DNA of 64,000 nt from assembly GCA_023457035.1 (NCBI GenBank), contig JAEWNN010000116.1:1-64000 (forward strand), in the 5' to 3' direction. A program made the translations under genes and the position numbers. The notes below the pieces were generated by a model, which was given only the letters and a program-made list of their open reading frames with translations, was not told where the DNA came from and ran no database searches. This document shows positions 15,301 through 23,168 of this stretch, piece after piece (position 1 is the stretch's first letter; each line of letters opens with the position of its first letter). Source of the DNA: Verrucomicrobiota bacterium (GTDB taxonomy: Bacteria; Verrucomicrobiota; Verrucomicrobiia; Opitutales; Opitutaceae).

Positions 15301-17588
15301 CCCAGTCGTCGTGGTTCCTGATGAAGTGGCTCCGCATCGGCGGCGTGCGCCGAGTGCTCCGCACGGCCCGCCCGGATCAATCCCGCCCGGAGGCGGCGAA
15401 GTTGGGCGAGCACCTCGACGACGCGTTGCGCCTGCGCGCGCTGACCGCCGAGCTCGCCGCCGCCGCGCCCGTTGCCCAGGCCTGCCTTGGCACTGTTTGG
15501 GCAAATGGAGAGCCAGAACCTGATGCGATGGCCCGAGCCCGGACGTGGGGCGAGGCGCTCCATGCCCGCATGCTAGCCTGCGCGGGCGACGACCTCGTCT
15601 GGCTGGGGCAACTCCGGCAGCTCCTCGCCGCCCTGTTCGCCGAAGGCTCGTCGGCCTATGCCGCCGGCACCACCATCGGACTGCGCCTGTCGCGCTATCG
15701 CGAAGCATTGGACGCTTTCGCGGCAACCTTGGAGCGATTCGCAGCCGAGGTGAAGCTGCGCCGCGAGATCGTGGACGAGGCCCCGGACCATCTCGCGGCG
15801 GTGCGCACGCTCGCCGAGCGCGTGTCCGCTGACTGGAGGCAGATCCGCGAATGGTGTTCCTGGCAGAAGGCGCGCCGGGCAGCGGTCGGAACCGGTCTCG
15901 CGCCGGTCATCGCCGCACTGGAGTTGCCGGACGGAGCGACGTTGGAAGTGCCCGCGTTGTTCGAGCGAAGTTTCCGCCGCGCATTGCTGTTCAGCCTCAT
16001 CGAACGGGAACCCGCCTTGCGGGAGTTCTTCGGCCGTGAACACGACGAACGCATCGAGCGTTTCCGCGAACTGGACGAGAAGATCGCTTCGCTGTCGCGC
16101 GAACTCATCCGAGCCCGCTTGGCCGCCGGCATCCCGCGCGACCAAGGAATCGCCGAGGTGCCCAAGGCGGAGATCGGACTGCTGCGCAAGGAACTCGGCA
16201 AGCGCATGCGCCATATCCCTGTGCGCAAGCTCCTCGCCGGCATCCCGAAGCTGCTACCGCGGCTCAAGCCATGCGTGCTCATGAGTCCGCTCTCGGTCGC
16301 CCAATACCTCGAGGCCACGCACGAGACGTTCGATCTGGTTATCTTCGACGAGGCGTCGCAGATCCCGGTCTGGGACGCGATCGGAGCCATCGCGCGTGGC
16401 AAACAGCTGATCATGGTCGGAGACCCCAAGCAGCTTCCGCCGACCAACTTCTTCGGCAGCAGCAACGACGACGAGGACGACCTCACGCCGGAGACGCACA
16501 AGGACCTCGAAAGCGTGCTCGACGAGTTGATGAGCCATCAGGTGCGCCACAAACACCTGCAGTGGCACTACCGCAGCCGGCACGAGGGCCTGATCACCTT
16601 CAGCAACCGCCAGTACTACGAAAACGATCTGCTCACCTTCCCCTCGCCCGAATCGGGCCTGGGCGGCGTTCGGATGAAGCACCTGCCGCAAGCGCGCTAC
16701 GACAAAGGCAAGTCACGCACCAATCTGGGCGAAGCCCGCGCATTGGTTGACGAACTCGTCACTCACCTGCGCGCCACTGGCGGGCCCCGCCGTTCCTATG
16801 GCGTGGTGACCTTCAGCCTGCCGCAGCAACAGCTCGTCGAAAACCTCCTCGACGAGGAGCGCCGCAAATATCCGGAGATCGAGAGCCACTTCGGCGACGA
16901 GCCGCCGGTCGAGGGCGAACCGGTATTCGTCAAGAACTTGGAGAATGTGCAGGGCGACGAGCGCGACGTGATCCTGTTCTCCATCTGCTACGGGCCGGAC
17001 GAGGCGGGCAAGGTCGCCATGAACTTCGGTCCGCTCAACCGCGACGGCGGCGAGCGCCGCCTCAACGTCGCCATCACCCGAGCCAAACACGAGGTGCTAG
17101 TCTTCAGCGGACTGCGCGCCGACCAGATCGACCTCACCCGCACGCGGGCCCGCGGCGTGCGCGACCTCAAGTTGTTCCTCGACTACGCCGAACGCGGCCC
17201 GCGGGCGCTGGCTGCCGCGACGACCGCCTCGGGATCGGCCGAAGCCGATTCCGAGTTCGAGAAGCTGGTCGCCGACCGCCTCCGCTCCGCCGGCTACGAG
17301 GTACATCACCAGGTCGGCTGCTCCGGCTACCGGATCGATCTGGCGGCGGTCGATCCGACCGCGCCGGGCCGCTACCTGCTCGGCATCGAGTGCGATGGCG
17401 CGACCTACCACCGCGCCGCCACCGCCCGCGACCGCGACAAGCTCCGCCAGCTCATCCTCGAAGGCCTCGGCTGGAGGCTCCACCGCATCTGGTCCACCGA
17501 CTGGTGGCACGACGCCGACAAGGAGATGGGAAAGCTGCTCCAGTATCTGCGAGAGCTGCGCCCATCAGGGGGCGGGGACTCGAACTGA
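12303..17588 (+). CDS. DUF4011 superfamily 1 helicase with C-terminal PD-(D/E)XK nuclease (Hhe-like)
   Basis: 1761 residues from the ATG at 12303. In order: an N-terminal region with a transglutaminase-like stretch (RFGTCLDLALLFAACC, Cys236, and EGHAYAG, His262); DUF4011 around 400-620 (WKSRLLDLSLRNRLLNF); a superfamily 1 helicase core with Walker A GPPGTGKS at 705-712, Walker B IFDEASQ (Asp1349, Glu1350) and a late motif VAITRAKHEV near 1589; and a C-terminal MTES_1575/Vsr-like nuclease with RIDLAAVD (Asp1679) and GIECDGATYH (Glu1696). DUF4011-helicase-nuclease proteins are known as the single-gene Hhe anti-phage system, so DNA unwinding and cleavage during defence is the likely role; this instance is inferred. 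All catalytic motifs look intact. It shares an upstream palindromic element with the preceding AlbA_2 gene. Cytoplasmic. Confidence 0.88.
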   Translation: MTTPSLDAANSSVSPTTPVPAAPELSLVHDSALNYAFQQNAIPVVKELRFQNDTTARKDLVIRVSTEPAFATPEELRIQSIEPNGEFRIAPLDLKLSPDYLAGLNEKVAGLLKVEVVEGDATLCSRTESVSLLAHNEWCGLVALPEILAAFILPNDPALMPVLGHASDLLRETTGRGALNGYQDKNRKRAWDQVAAIYRAVAELGIRYINPPASFESTGQKVSFPAQIVAERFGTCLDLALLFAACCERAGLHPLVLMHEGHAYAGCWLEERTFPEPAAEGADVLQQVRKHETESLLTVFETTLVASEAPGVLVDAERAARAHLQTEKPFRLALDVRRARIARIVPLPIAGQRAAETTNGPATVDVVEGIGSRDFSEPLVPVTPGTDRPATRIDQWKSRLLDLSLRNRLLNFRETKSTIRLLSAAPERVEDELAAENELALRPRPKLMSEDDPRHGATLSKQQRADALAAHLADDLQNGRLHTHLDEDEHARRLTELYRTARNALEENGTNTLFAAVGILEWRETEHSDRVFRAPLLLVPVELKRKSVLEGFSLRRLDEETRLNVTLMEMLRQHFQKDIAGLDPLPEDETGVNVARVFQLFRDAVRDLPGWEVKDDIWLGQFSFTKFLLWKDLADRLDDLTRNRIVNHLVNAAGTPYDNPPDDITPAHLDDRFHPRDVFCPRSADSSQLAAVMAAAAGHDFVLEGPPGTGKSQTITNIIAHCLAHGKRVLFVAEKRAALDVVHRRLREEGLEPFCLELHSNKIGKADVLAQFDRSLKFMAETSAGDWERRTAELERLRAALNDYTRALHRCAPCGLSAHACLDYLLPRQNETTVRLDAWANLLETTAAELDNTRLLARQLQERSRAVMPLHDHPLASLACEEWSPTWAERTPELIRTLADQTALTATATHELRIWLRCPGESVSHRQLQDLRALTESLASPEPVGPAFATTPWRQLAADLDRWISVVRERAAVRSRLGGYDEAKLLALDLDALKAKWTSAQSSWFLMKWLRIGGVRRVLRTARPDQSRPEAAKLGEHLDDALRLRALTAELAAAAPVAQACLGTVWANGEPEPDAMARARTWGEALHARMLACAGDDLVWLGQLRQLLAALFAEGSSAYAAGTTIGLRLSRYREALDAFAATLERFAAEVKLRREIVDEAPDHLAAVRTLAERVSADWRQIREWCSWQKARRAAVGTGLAPVIAALELPDGATLEVPALFERSFRRALLFSLIEREPALREFFGREHDERIERFRELDEKIASLSRELIRARLAAGIPRDQGIAEVPKAEIGLLRKELGKRMRHIPVRKLLAGIPKLLPRLKPCVLMSPLSVAQYLEATHETFDLVIFDEASQIPVWDAIGAIARGKQLIMVGDPKQLPPTNFFGSSNDDEDDLTPETHKDLESVLDELMSHQVRHKHLQWHYRSRHEGLITFSNRQYYENDLLTFPSPESGLGGVRMKHLPQARYDKGKSRTNLGEARALVDELVTHLRATGGPRRSYGVVTFSLPQQQLVENLLDEERRKYPEIESHFGDEPPVEGEPVFVKNLENVQGDERDVILFSICYGPDEAGKVAMNFGPLNRDGGERRLNVAITRAKHEVLVFSGLRADQIDLTRTRARGVRDLKLFLDYAERGPRALAAATTASGSAEADSEFEKLVADRLRSAGYEVHHQVGCSGYRIDLAAVDPTAPGRYLLGIECDGATYHRAATARDRDKLRQLILEGLGWRLHRIWSTDWWHDADKEMGKLLQYLRELRPSGGGDSN

Positions 17589-17701
17589 TGAAGTGGCAAC
17601 AGTGCCTTCGCAGAACCTTCGCCCACTCCTGACTCAGTATCCCCAAAACACCTGAAGTCGCTTCCGCCCAACGGACAGCGAGTCAGTCAGCAAAATCACC
17701 T

Positions 17702-18859
17702 ATGGCTTGGCGCTTCCGCAAATCCTTCAGCCCGTTCCCGGGCATCCGCCTAACTCTTGGCCCGTCGGGCATCACGACTTCGGTGGGAGTCGGTGTATTC
17801 CGGATTACCAATGGTCCAGGTGGCACTGCGCTCACTGCCCGCGTTCCCGGCACCGGCATCTCATACCGCGAGCCCTTGCACGGTCACTCCCCAGACCGCC
17901 CACCATCCTCCGATAGTCAATCAGGCGGGATTACTGAACCGCCCTGGGGACACTCTCCACCGAACGGTGCACGGGAAGTCCGCAGCGCCGCATGCGAATC
18001 ACTTACCTCCCCGAGTCTCCGCGAATTCAAGAATCTGCTTTCCGAAGCCCGGCTTGAGCACGCACAGATCGAGAACGAACTCACCGATGCGAAACGGCAG
18101 GAGGCCCGTGAAGTCGGCCGGTACGAACGATGGAATAACGGATTCCTGTTCCGCAGGCTCTTCAAGGAGAAGTTCCGACATCTCGCGCTCGCTGCCGAGG
18201 AGTGTTCCGCTCGACGTGCTGAACTTGAGGAGCAGGAGCGATTGTCGCACCTGCAAACCGAAGTCGCAGTGCCCGCCTCAGTTGCCACGGCGTTCGGCGC
18301 ATTGTGCGCAGAGTTCATGCAGCTCGCCCAGTCACGTCGGATCTGGGACACCACCTCACATCGGTCAAACGACCGTGCACGCGAACGAACGCTCGCAGAC
18401 ACGACAGTCACACGCCAACCCGTCACATTCCGGATGGGTAGCGTCGACGTGATCGAAATCGACCACCCAGGCCCGTTCCCGGTGCTGGAAAACGCAAATG
18501 GTGGAACCCTCTATCTCTACCCAGCCTTCATTCTCTACTTCGAGAATGCCGACCGCTTTGCCCTGCTGGAATACAGGGATGTCTCGCTGCACCCCAAGAC
18601 GACACGCTTCATCGAAAGTGAAACGGTGCCTGCCGATGCCGAAGTGGTCGGGCAAACGTGGGCGAAGTGTAACAAGGACGGATCGCGGGACCGCCGCTTC
18701 GCCGGCAACCACGAGATACCCATGGTACGCTACGGTGAGTTCACCCTGAAGTCTCCTGGCGGATTGGAAGAGTGCTACACCTTTAGCAGCGCCCCGAAGA
18801 CCGACTCATTCGTTCGCGCATGGAGCACCTTCGTCGAAGCCACCCGTCTCTCGACCTAA
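17702..18859 (+). CDS. DUF4236 domain-containing protein
   Basis: 385 residues. The first ~58 residues are a DUF4236 domain: WRFRKSFSPFPGIRLTLGP, then TTSVGVGVFRI and VPGTGISYRE, which is the expected spacing. Residues about 95-185 are helical and charged, possibly a coiled coil (NLLSEARLEHAQIENELTDA). The C-terminal half has no recognised domain. The function of DUF4236 is unknown; the domain is often attached to a range of predicted effector or membrane-associated modules. There is no signal peptide or membrane helix. It lies 113 bases after the DUF4011 helicase on the same strand, so it may belong to the same accessory patch; its codon use looks less GC-extreme than the sugar genes. Confidence 0.8.
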   Translation: MAWRFRKSFSPFPGIRLTLGPSGITTSVGVGVFRITNGPGGTALTARVPGTGISYREPLHGHSPDRPPSSDSQSGGITEPPWGHSPPNGAREVRSAACESLTSPSLREFKNLLSEARLEHAQIENELTDAKRQEAREVGRYERWNNGFLFRRLFKEKFRHLALAAEECSARRAELEEQERLSHLQTEVAVPASVATAFGALCAEFMQLAQSRRIWDTTSHRSNDRARERTLADTTVTRQPVTFRMGSVDVIEIDHPGPFPVLENANGGTLYLYPAFILYFENADRFALLEYRDVSLHPKTTRFIESETVPADAEVVGQTWAKCNKDGSRDRRFAGNHEIPMVRYGEFTLKSPGGLEECYTFSSAPKTDSFVRAWSTFVEATRLST

Positions 18860-18949
18860 AACGGGAACTGAACCTTCTTCCGGCTGCCGCCCAATCCGCA
18901 TTCCGAAATCCGCGATCTCGCAGACTCTTCCGCAGGGAGAACGCAAATC

Positions 18950-19245
18950 TCAGCCTCCCGCCCTCGCCCTGAGCTGCCCGCACGCCCCGTCGATCGCGGC
19001 GCCGCGGGGGCGGCGGAAATGGGCGACGATCCCGCGGGCGTGCAGTTCGTCGAGGAACACGCCGACGGTCTCGCGCGGGGGCGGCTCGTAGGCCACGCCG
19101 CTCAGGCCCGGACCGGTCGGGTTGTAGGTGAGCAGATCCACGTGCATCCGGCGTTTCTCTAGGAGCGTCGCCCGTTGGCGCGCCTGCGCGGGCATGTCGT
19201 TCACGCCGCGCAGCAGGCCGTATTGGATGTTCGTGACCCAGCCTA
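18950..19245 (-). pseudogene. C-terminal fragment of an RlmN/Cfr-type radical SAM rRNA methyltransferase
   Basis: The minus strand encodes only the last ~98 residues of this family: QYGLLRGVNDMPAQARQRA, LLTYNPTGPGLSGVAYEPP, GIVAHFRRPRGAAIDGACGQ, then the stop at 18950. This corresponds to the region with RGVND, YNP and the RRxRGxDIxxACGQL tail that carries the second redox cysteine. The N-terminal two thirds, including the radical SAM CxxxCxxC cluster, are absent: similarity stops near 19245 and the upstream sequence is unrelated. An open frame continues to an ATG at 19357 but adds nothing family-like. It therefore looks like a remnant left by a rearrangement between the accessory patch and the GH3 gene. 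Confidence 0.7.
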
Positions 19246-19425
19246 TCATCACGATCATGCGCAACCCATCGCCTGCGCATCGCACCACCGCCGCATCACG
19301 GGGGGTGGCCCGTCCGTTGCGCCCTTTGCACCGCGGCGCGGCCATTCCCACCGTCAATCATGGCGGCGCTCGCCGTGCTCACCGCGATGACTAGTTTCGG
19401 GCCAAGAGCACAACTTCCTGCACCG

Positions 19426-21909
19426 ATGCGCGCCACCCCTCCTTCCGTTCTCGCCATCCTGCCGCTCGCTGCGGCCACCCTTCTCGCCACCCCGCCGCCA
19501 CCGGAATTCTTCGTCCCCGGCGCCGCGCCCGCCAACGCGCTCTACCGCGACGGCTGGATCGACCTGAACAAGAACGGTGTGCGCGACCCGTACGAGGACC
19601 CGACGCTGCCCGTCGACGCGCGCATCGACGACCTGCTCTCGCGCATGACGCTCGAGGAGAAGACCGCGCAGATGACCACGCTCTACGGCTTCCCGCGCGT
19701 GTTGCAGGACGAGCTGCCGACCGAGGCGTGGAAGACCGCGTTCTGGAAGGACGGCATCGGCAACATCGACGAGCACATGAATGGCAACGAGGGGTGGACG
19801 CGCAACTTCGCCGACCCGGTCCACGATCTGCCGTGGTCGCTCCACACGCAGGCGATCAACGAGGTGCAGCGCTGGTTCGTCGAGCAAACACGCCTCGGCA
19901 TCCCGGTCGACTTCACCAACGAGGGCATCCGCGGCCTGCTCCACTCGAAGGCCACCAGTTTCCCGGCACAGCTCGCCGTCGGCGCCACGTTCGACGTGCC
20001 GCTCGTCGCCGAGATCGGCCGCATCACCGGCCGCGAGGCGCGCGCCCTCGGCTACACCAACGTCTACTCGCCCGTGCTCGACCTCGCCCGCGACCCGCGC
20101 TGGGGCCGCACCACCGAGGCCTACGGCGAGGAACCGTACCTCGTCACACAGTACGGCCTCGCGCAGGTGCGCGGCATCCAGGGCGAACACGTCGTCTCCA
20201 CCCTCAAGCACTTCGCTGTCTACAGCATCCCGAAGGGCGGTCGCGACGGCGAGGCGCGCACCGACCCGCAGGCCACCTGGCGCGAGATCCAGGAGCTCCA
20301 CCTCGCGCCGTTCCGCGCCGCCGTGCGCGACGCCGGCGCGCTGGGCGTGATGGCATCGTACAACGACTACGACGGCGTGCCCGTCGAGGGCAGCCGCCTT
20401 TTCCTCACCGACATCCTGCGCCGCGAATACGGCTTCAACGGCTACGTCGTCTCCGACAGCGCCGCCGTCGAGTTCATCCACACCAAGCACCGCGTCGCCG
20501 CCACGCCCGCCGAGGCGATCCGCCAGTCCGTCGACGCCGGCCTGAACATCCGCACCAACTTCACCGCGCCAGAGGCCTACGGCGAACCGCTCCGCCAGCT
20601 CGTGCGCGACGGCAAGCTGCCCATGTCGACGATCAACGCCCGCGTGCGCGACATTCTCCGCGTGAAGTTCTGGCTCGGCCTCTTCGACGCGCCCTACCGC
20701 GATCCGGCCGCCGCCACCACGCTCTTCGCCGATCCCGCCGCCGCGGCCGTCAGCGCGCGCGCCGCCCGCGAATCGATCGTCCTCCTCAAGAACGAGGCCA
20801 ACGCGCTCCCGCTCGACCGCGCGAAATTGAAGAAAGTCCTCGTCGCCGGCCCGCTCGCCGACGACGCCCGCGGCTGGTGGTCGCGCTACGGCCCGCAACG
20901 GCTCGACTACATCACCCCGCTCGCCGGCCTGCGCGCGAAGTTCGGCCCCGCCGTCGAGGTGAAGTACGAGAAGGGCTGCGACGTGGTCGACGAGAACTTT
21001 CCCGAAAGCGACACGTTCAAAGAGCCGCTCTCCGCCGCCGCCCGCGCGCGGATCGACGTCGCCGTCGCCGCCGCGGCCGGTGTCGACCTGATCGTCGCCG
21101 TGCTCGGCGAGACCGAGGAGATCAGCCAGGAATCCGCCAGCCGCATCAGCCTCGATCTGCCCGGCCACCAGGAGGAGCTCCTCCGCGCGCTCCACGCCAC
21201 CGGCAAGCCGCTCGTGCTCGTGCTCAGCAACGGCCGTCCGCTCAGCGTCAACTGGGCGCAGAAGCACGTGCCCGCCATCGTCGAGCTGTGGTTCCCCGGC
21301 GAGCAGGGCGGCGCGGCGCTGGCCGATGTGCTCTGCGGCGACTTCAATCCCTCGGGACGCCTCCCCATCACGTTCCCGAAGAGCGTCGGCCAGATCCCGC
21401 TGAACTTCCCCGCCCGCCCCGGCTCGCAGGACCGCGACTTCGGCCAGGTCTTCGGCCCGCTGTACCCGTTCGGCCACGGCCTGAGCTACACGACCTTCAG
21501 GTACGCCAACCTCCGCCTCACGCCCGAGCGCCAAAACCTGCCCTCCGCCGCGGTCACCGTCACGGCCGACATCACCAACACCGGCACTCGTGCCGGCGAC
21601 GAGGTCGTACAACTCTACCTGCGCGACGATTACAGCTCCGTCACCACCTACGACAAGGCGCTGCGCGGCTTCGCCCGCGTGAGCCTCGCGCCTGGCGAGA
21701 CGAAACCCGTCACCTTCACCCTCGGCCGCGCCGAGCTCGAGCTCTACGACCGCGCGCGGCATTGGACGGTCGAGCCCGGCCGGTTCACCGCGATGCTCGG
21801 CGCGTCGTCGGAGGATATCCGTCTCTACGGCACGTTCACGATCGCCGCACCCGACGGGTCCGCGCCCGAGGAGGCCCCGATCGACAACAGCAAGTTCGAC
21901 CCACGGTGA
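19426..21909 (+). CDS. Glycoside hydrolase family 3 (beta-glucosidase/beta-xylosidase-like)
   Basis: 827 residues from the ATG at 19426, chosen because it starts a Sec signal peptide (MRATPPSVLAILPLAAATLLA); an upstream in-frame ATG at 19360 would bury it. GH3 N-domain: VYSPVLDLARDPRWGR, GEEPYLV, STLKHFAVYS, and the nucleophile Asp344 in GYVVSDS. GH3 C-domain: VLLKNEANALPLDR, AVLGETEEISQES with candidate acid/base Glu, and GEQGGAALADVL. A fibronectin-III-like domain ends the protein. The DLNKNGVRDPYED segment after the signal is typical of this exported GH3 subgroup. It would release terminal beta-linked sugars in the periplasm or outside. Glucose versus xylose specificity is not readable; nearby GH115, GH43 and GH10 favour xylo-oligosaccharides. 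Confidence 0.92.
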   Translation: MRATPPSVLAILPLAAATLLATPPPPEFFVPGAAPANALYRDGWIDLNKNGVRDPYEDPTLPVDARIDDLLSRMTLEEKTAQMTTLYGFPRVLQDELPTEAWKTAFWKDGIGNIDEHMNGNEGWTRNFADPVHDLPWSLHTQAINEVQRWFVEQTRLGIPVDFTNEGIRGLLHSKATSFPAQLAVGATFDVPLVAEIGRITGREARALGYTNVYSPVLDLARDPRWGRTTEAYGEEPYLVTQYGLAQVRGIQGEHVVSTLKHFAVYSIPKGGRDGEARTDPQATWREIQELHLAPFRAAVRDAGALGVMASYNDYDGVPVEGSRLFLTDILRREYGFNGYVVSDSAAVEFIHTKHRVAATPAEAIRQSVDAGLNIRTNFTAPEAYGEPLRQLVRDGKLPMSTINARVRDILRVKFWLGLFDAPYRDPAAATTLFADPAAAAVSARAARESIVLLKNEANALPLDRAKLKKVLVAGPLADDARGWWSRYGPQRLDYITPLAGLRAKFGPAVEVKYEKGCDVVDENFPESDTFKEPLSAAARARIDVAVAAAAGVDLIVAVLGETEEISQESASRISLDLPGHQEELLRALHATGKPLVLVLSNGRPLSVNWAQKHVPAIVELWFPGEQGGAALADVLCGDFNPSGRLPITFPKSVGQIPLNFPARPGSQDRDFGQVFGPLYPFGHGLSYTTFRYANLRLTPERQNLPSAAVTVTADITNTGTRAGDEVVQLYLRDDYSSVTTYDKALRGFARVSLAPGETKPVTFTLGRAELELYDRARHWTVEPGRFTAMLGASSEDIRLYGTFTIAAPDGSAPEEAPIDNSKFDPR

Positions 21910-22108
21910 GGCGGGCCCTCGCCTGACGGGAAGCCCGCTCTTCCGTTCACTCCCCCCGTCGAGCAGGGGGCCGACCGTTCGCCGCGATGATCTTGCCATT
22001 GCGACAATGAGGGAGCCTGAACCTTCGCGCGCCCGGATGCCATCGGTGTTCTGACGGTGCGAGCGACCACGGGGTGGCGGTCCTCGCCCCGCCAAGCACG
22101 ATGCGGGC

Positions 22109-23158
22109 ATGATTCGCCCACGTGCCGGATTCTTGAACCTGCTCGTCGCTTTCCTCGTGCCAGCACTTCTCGCCGCCGACGCCGCACCCCATCCGCCGCC
22201 TGCCGGCACCGTCGCCTCAAAACCACTTTTCCGCGACCCGGTCTTCGACGGCGCCGCCGATCCGATCGTCGTCTGGAACCCCCACGTCTCCCGCTGGTGG
22301 ATGTTCTACACCAACCGCCGCGCCAACCAGCCCGGTCTCTCCGGCGTCGCCTGGGTTCACGGCTGCCGCATCGGCATCGCCGAGTCGGCCGACGGCGCCA
22401 ACTGGTCCTACCTCGGCACGGCCGACATCGAACTCCCGCCCGCGATCGGTGGCACCGAGCCCACGCACTGGGCGCCCGACATCGTGACCGATGCCGCCGG
22501 GCTCCACCACCTGTTCCTCACCGTCGTCCCCGGTGTGTTCGAAGACTGGAAGCACCCGCGCACCCTCGTCCGCCTCACCAGCACCGACCTGCGCACCTGG
22601 CGAGATCCGCAGCCGCTCCAACTCGCCTCGGACCGCGTGATCGACGCCTGCGTGCACCCGCTCCCCTCCGGCGGCTGGCGGATGTGGTACAACAACGAAC
22701 GCGACGGCAAATCCACCTACTTCGCCGACAGTCCCGATCTCGTCACCTGGACCGACCGCGGCAAATGCACCGACGTCGCCGGCCGCCCCGGCGAAGGCCC
22801 GTTCGTCTTCACTTGGCGCGGCCACCACTGGATGCTCGTCGACCTCTGGAAAGGCCTCGCCGTTTTCCGTTCCGACGACCTCGAGCACTGGACACCCCAG
22901 CCCGAGGATCTCCTCGCCTCGCCCGGCACCGGCACCGACGACGGCGTCAACGGCGGCCACGCCGCAGTCGTCGTCAGCGGCGACCGCGCCTATCTCTACT
23001 ACTTCACGCACCCCGGCCGCGCCGGCACGATCCGCCCCGAGGACAAGGACTCGCTCGCCCTCCGCCGCAGTTCGATCCAAGTCGTCGAACTCCACGAACA
23101 GGACGGTCGCCTCACCTGCGACCGCGACGCGCCAACCTACGTTCAGCTCGCCCCGTAA
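22109..23158 (+). CDS. GH43-like five-bladed beta-propeller glycosidase
   Basis: 349 residues with a signal peptide (about 1-23, LLVAFLVPALLAADA). The fold signature of the GH43/GH32/GH117 propellers is seen as repeated strands: GAADPIVVWNP near 48-58 (likely base Asp), RWWMFYTNRR, GGTEPTHWAPDIV, VIDACVHPLPSGGWRMWYNN, and GEGPFVFTWRGHHWML (likely acid Glu). It should cut or bind a plant arabinan, xylan or related glycan outside the cytoplasm; the exact family is not assigned from motifs. It lies 200 bases after GH3 and 10 bases before GH115 on the same strand, which suggests one transcription unit. Confidence 0.75.
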   Translation: MIRPRAGFLNLLVAFLVPALLAADAAPHPPPAGTVASKPLFRDPVFDGAADPIVVWNPHVSRWWMFYTNRRANQPGLSGVAWVHGCRIGIAESADGANWSYLGTADIELPPAIGGTEPTHWAPDIVTDAAGLHHLFLTVVPGVFEDWKHPRTLVRLTSTDLRTWRDPQPLQLASDRVIDACVHPLPSGGWRMWYNNERDGKSTYFADSPDLVTWTDRGKCTDVAGRPGEGPFVFTWRGHHWMLVDLWKGLAVFRSDDLEHWTPQPEDLLASPGTGTDDGVNGGHAAVVVSGDRAYLYYFTHPGRAGTIRPEDKDSLALRRSSIQVVELHEQDGRLTCDRDAPTYVQLAP

Positions 23159-23168
23159 CTCGGCCAGC

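Noticed and set aside
19354..22209. 951-codon minus-strand frame antisense to GH3
   Set aside because: No domain; the plus strand carries all GH3 catalytic motifs.
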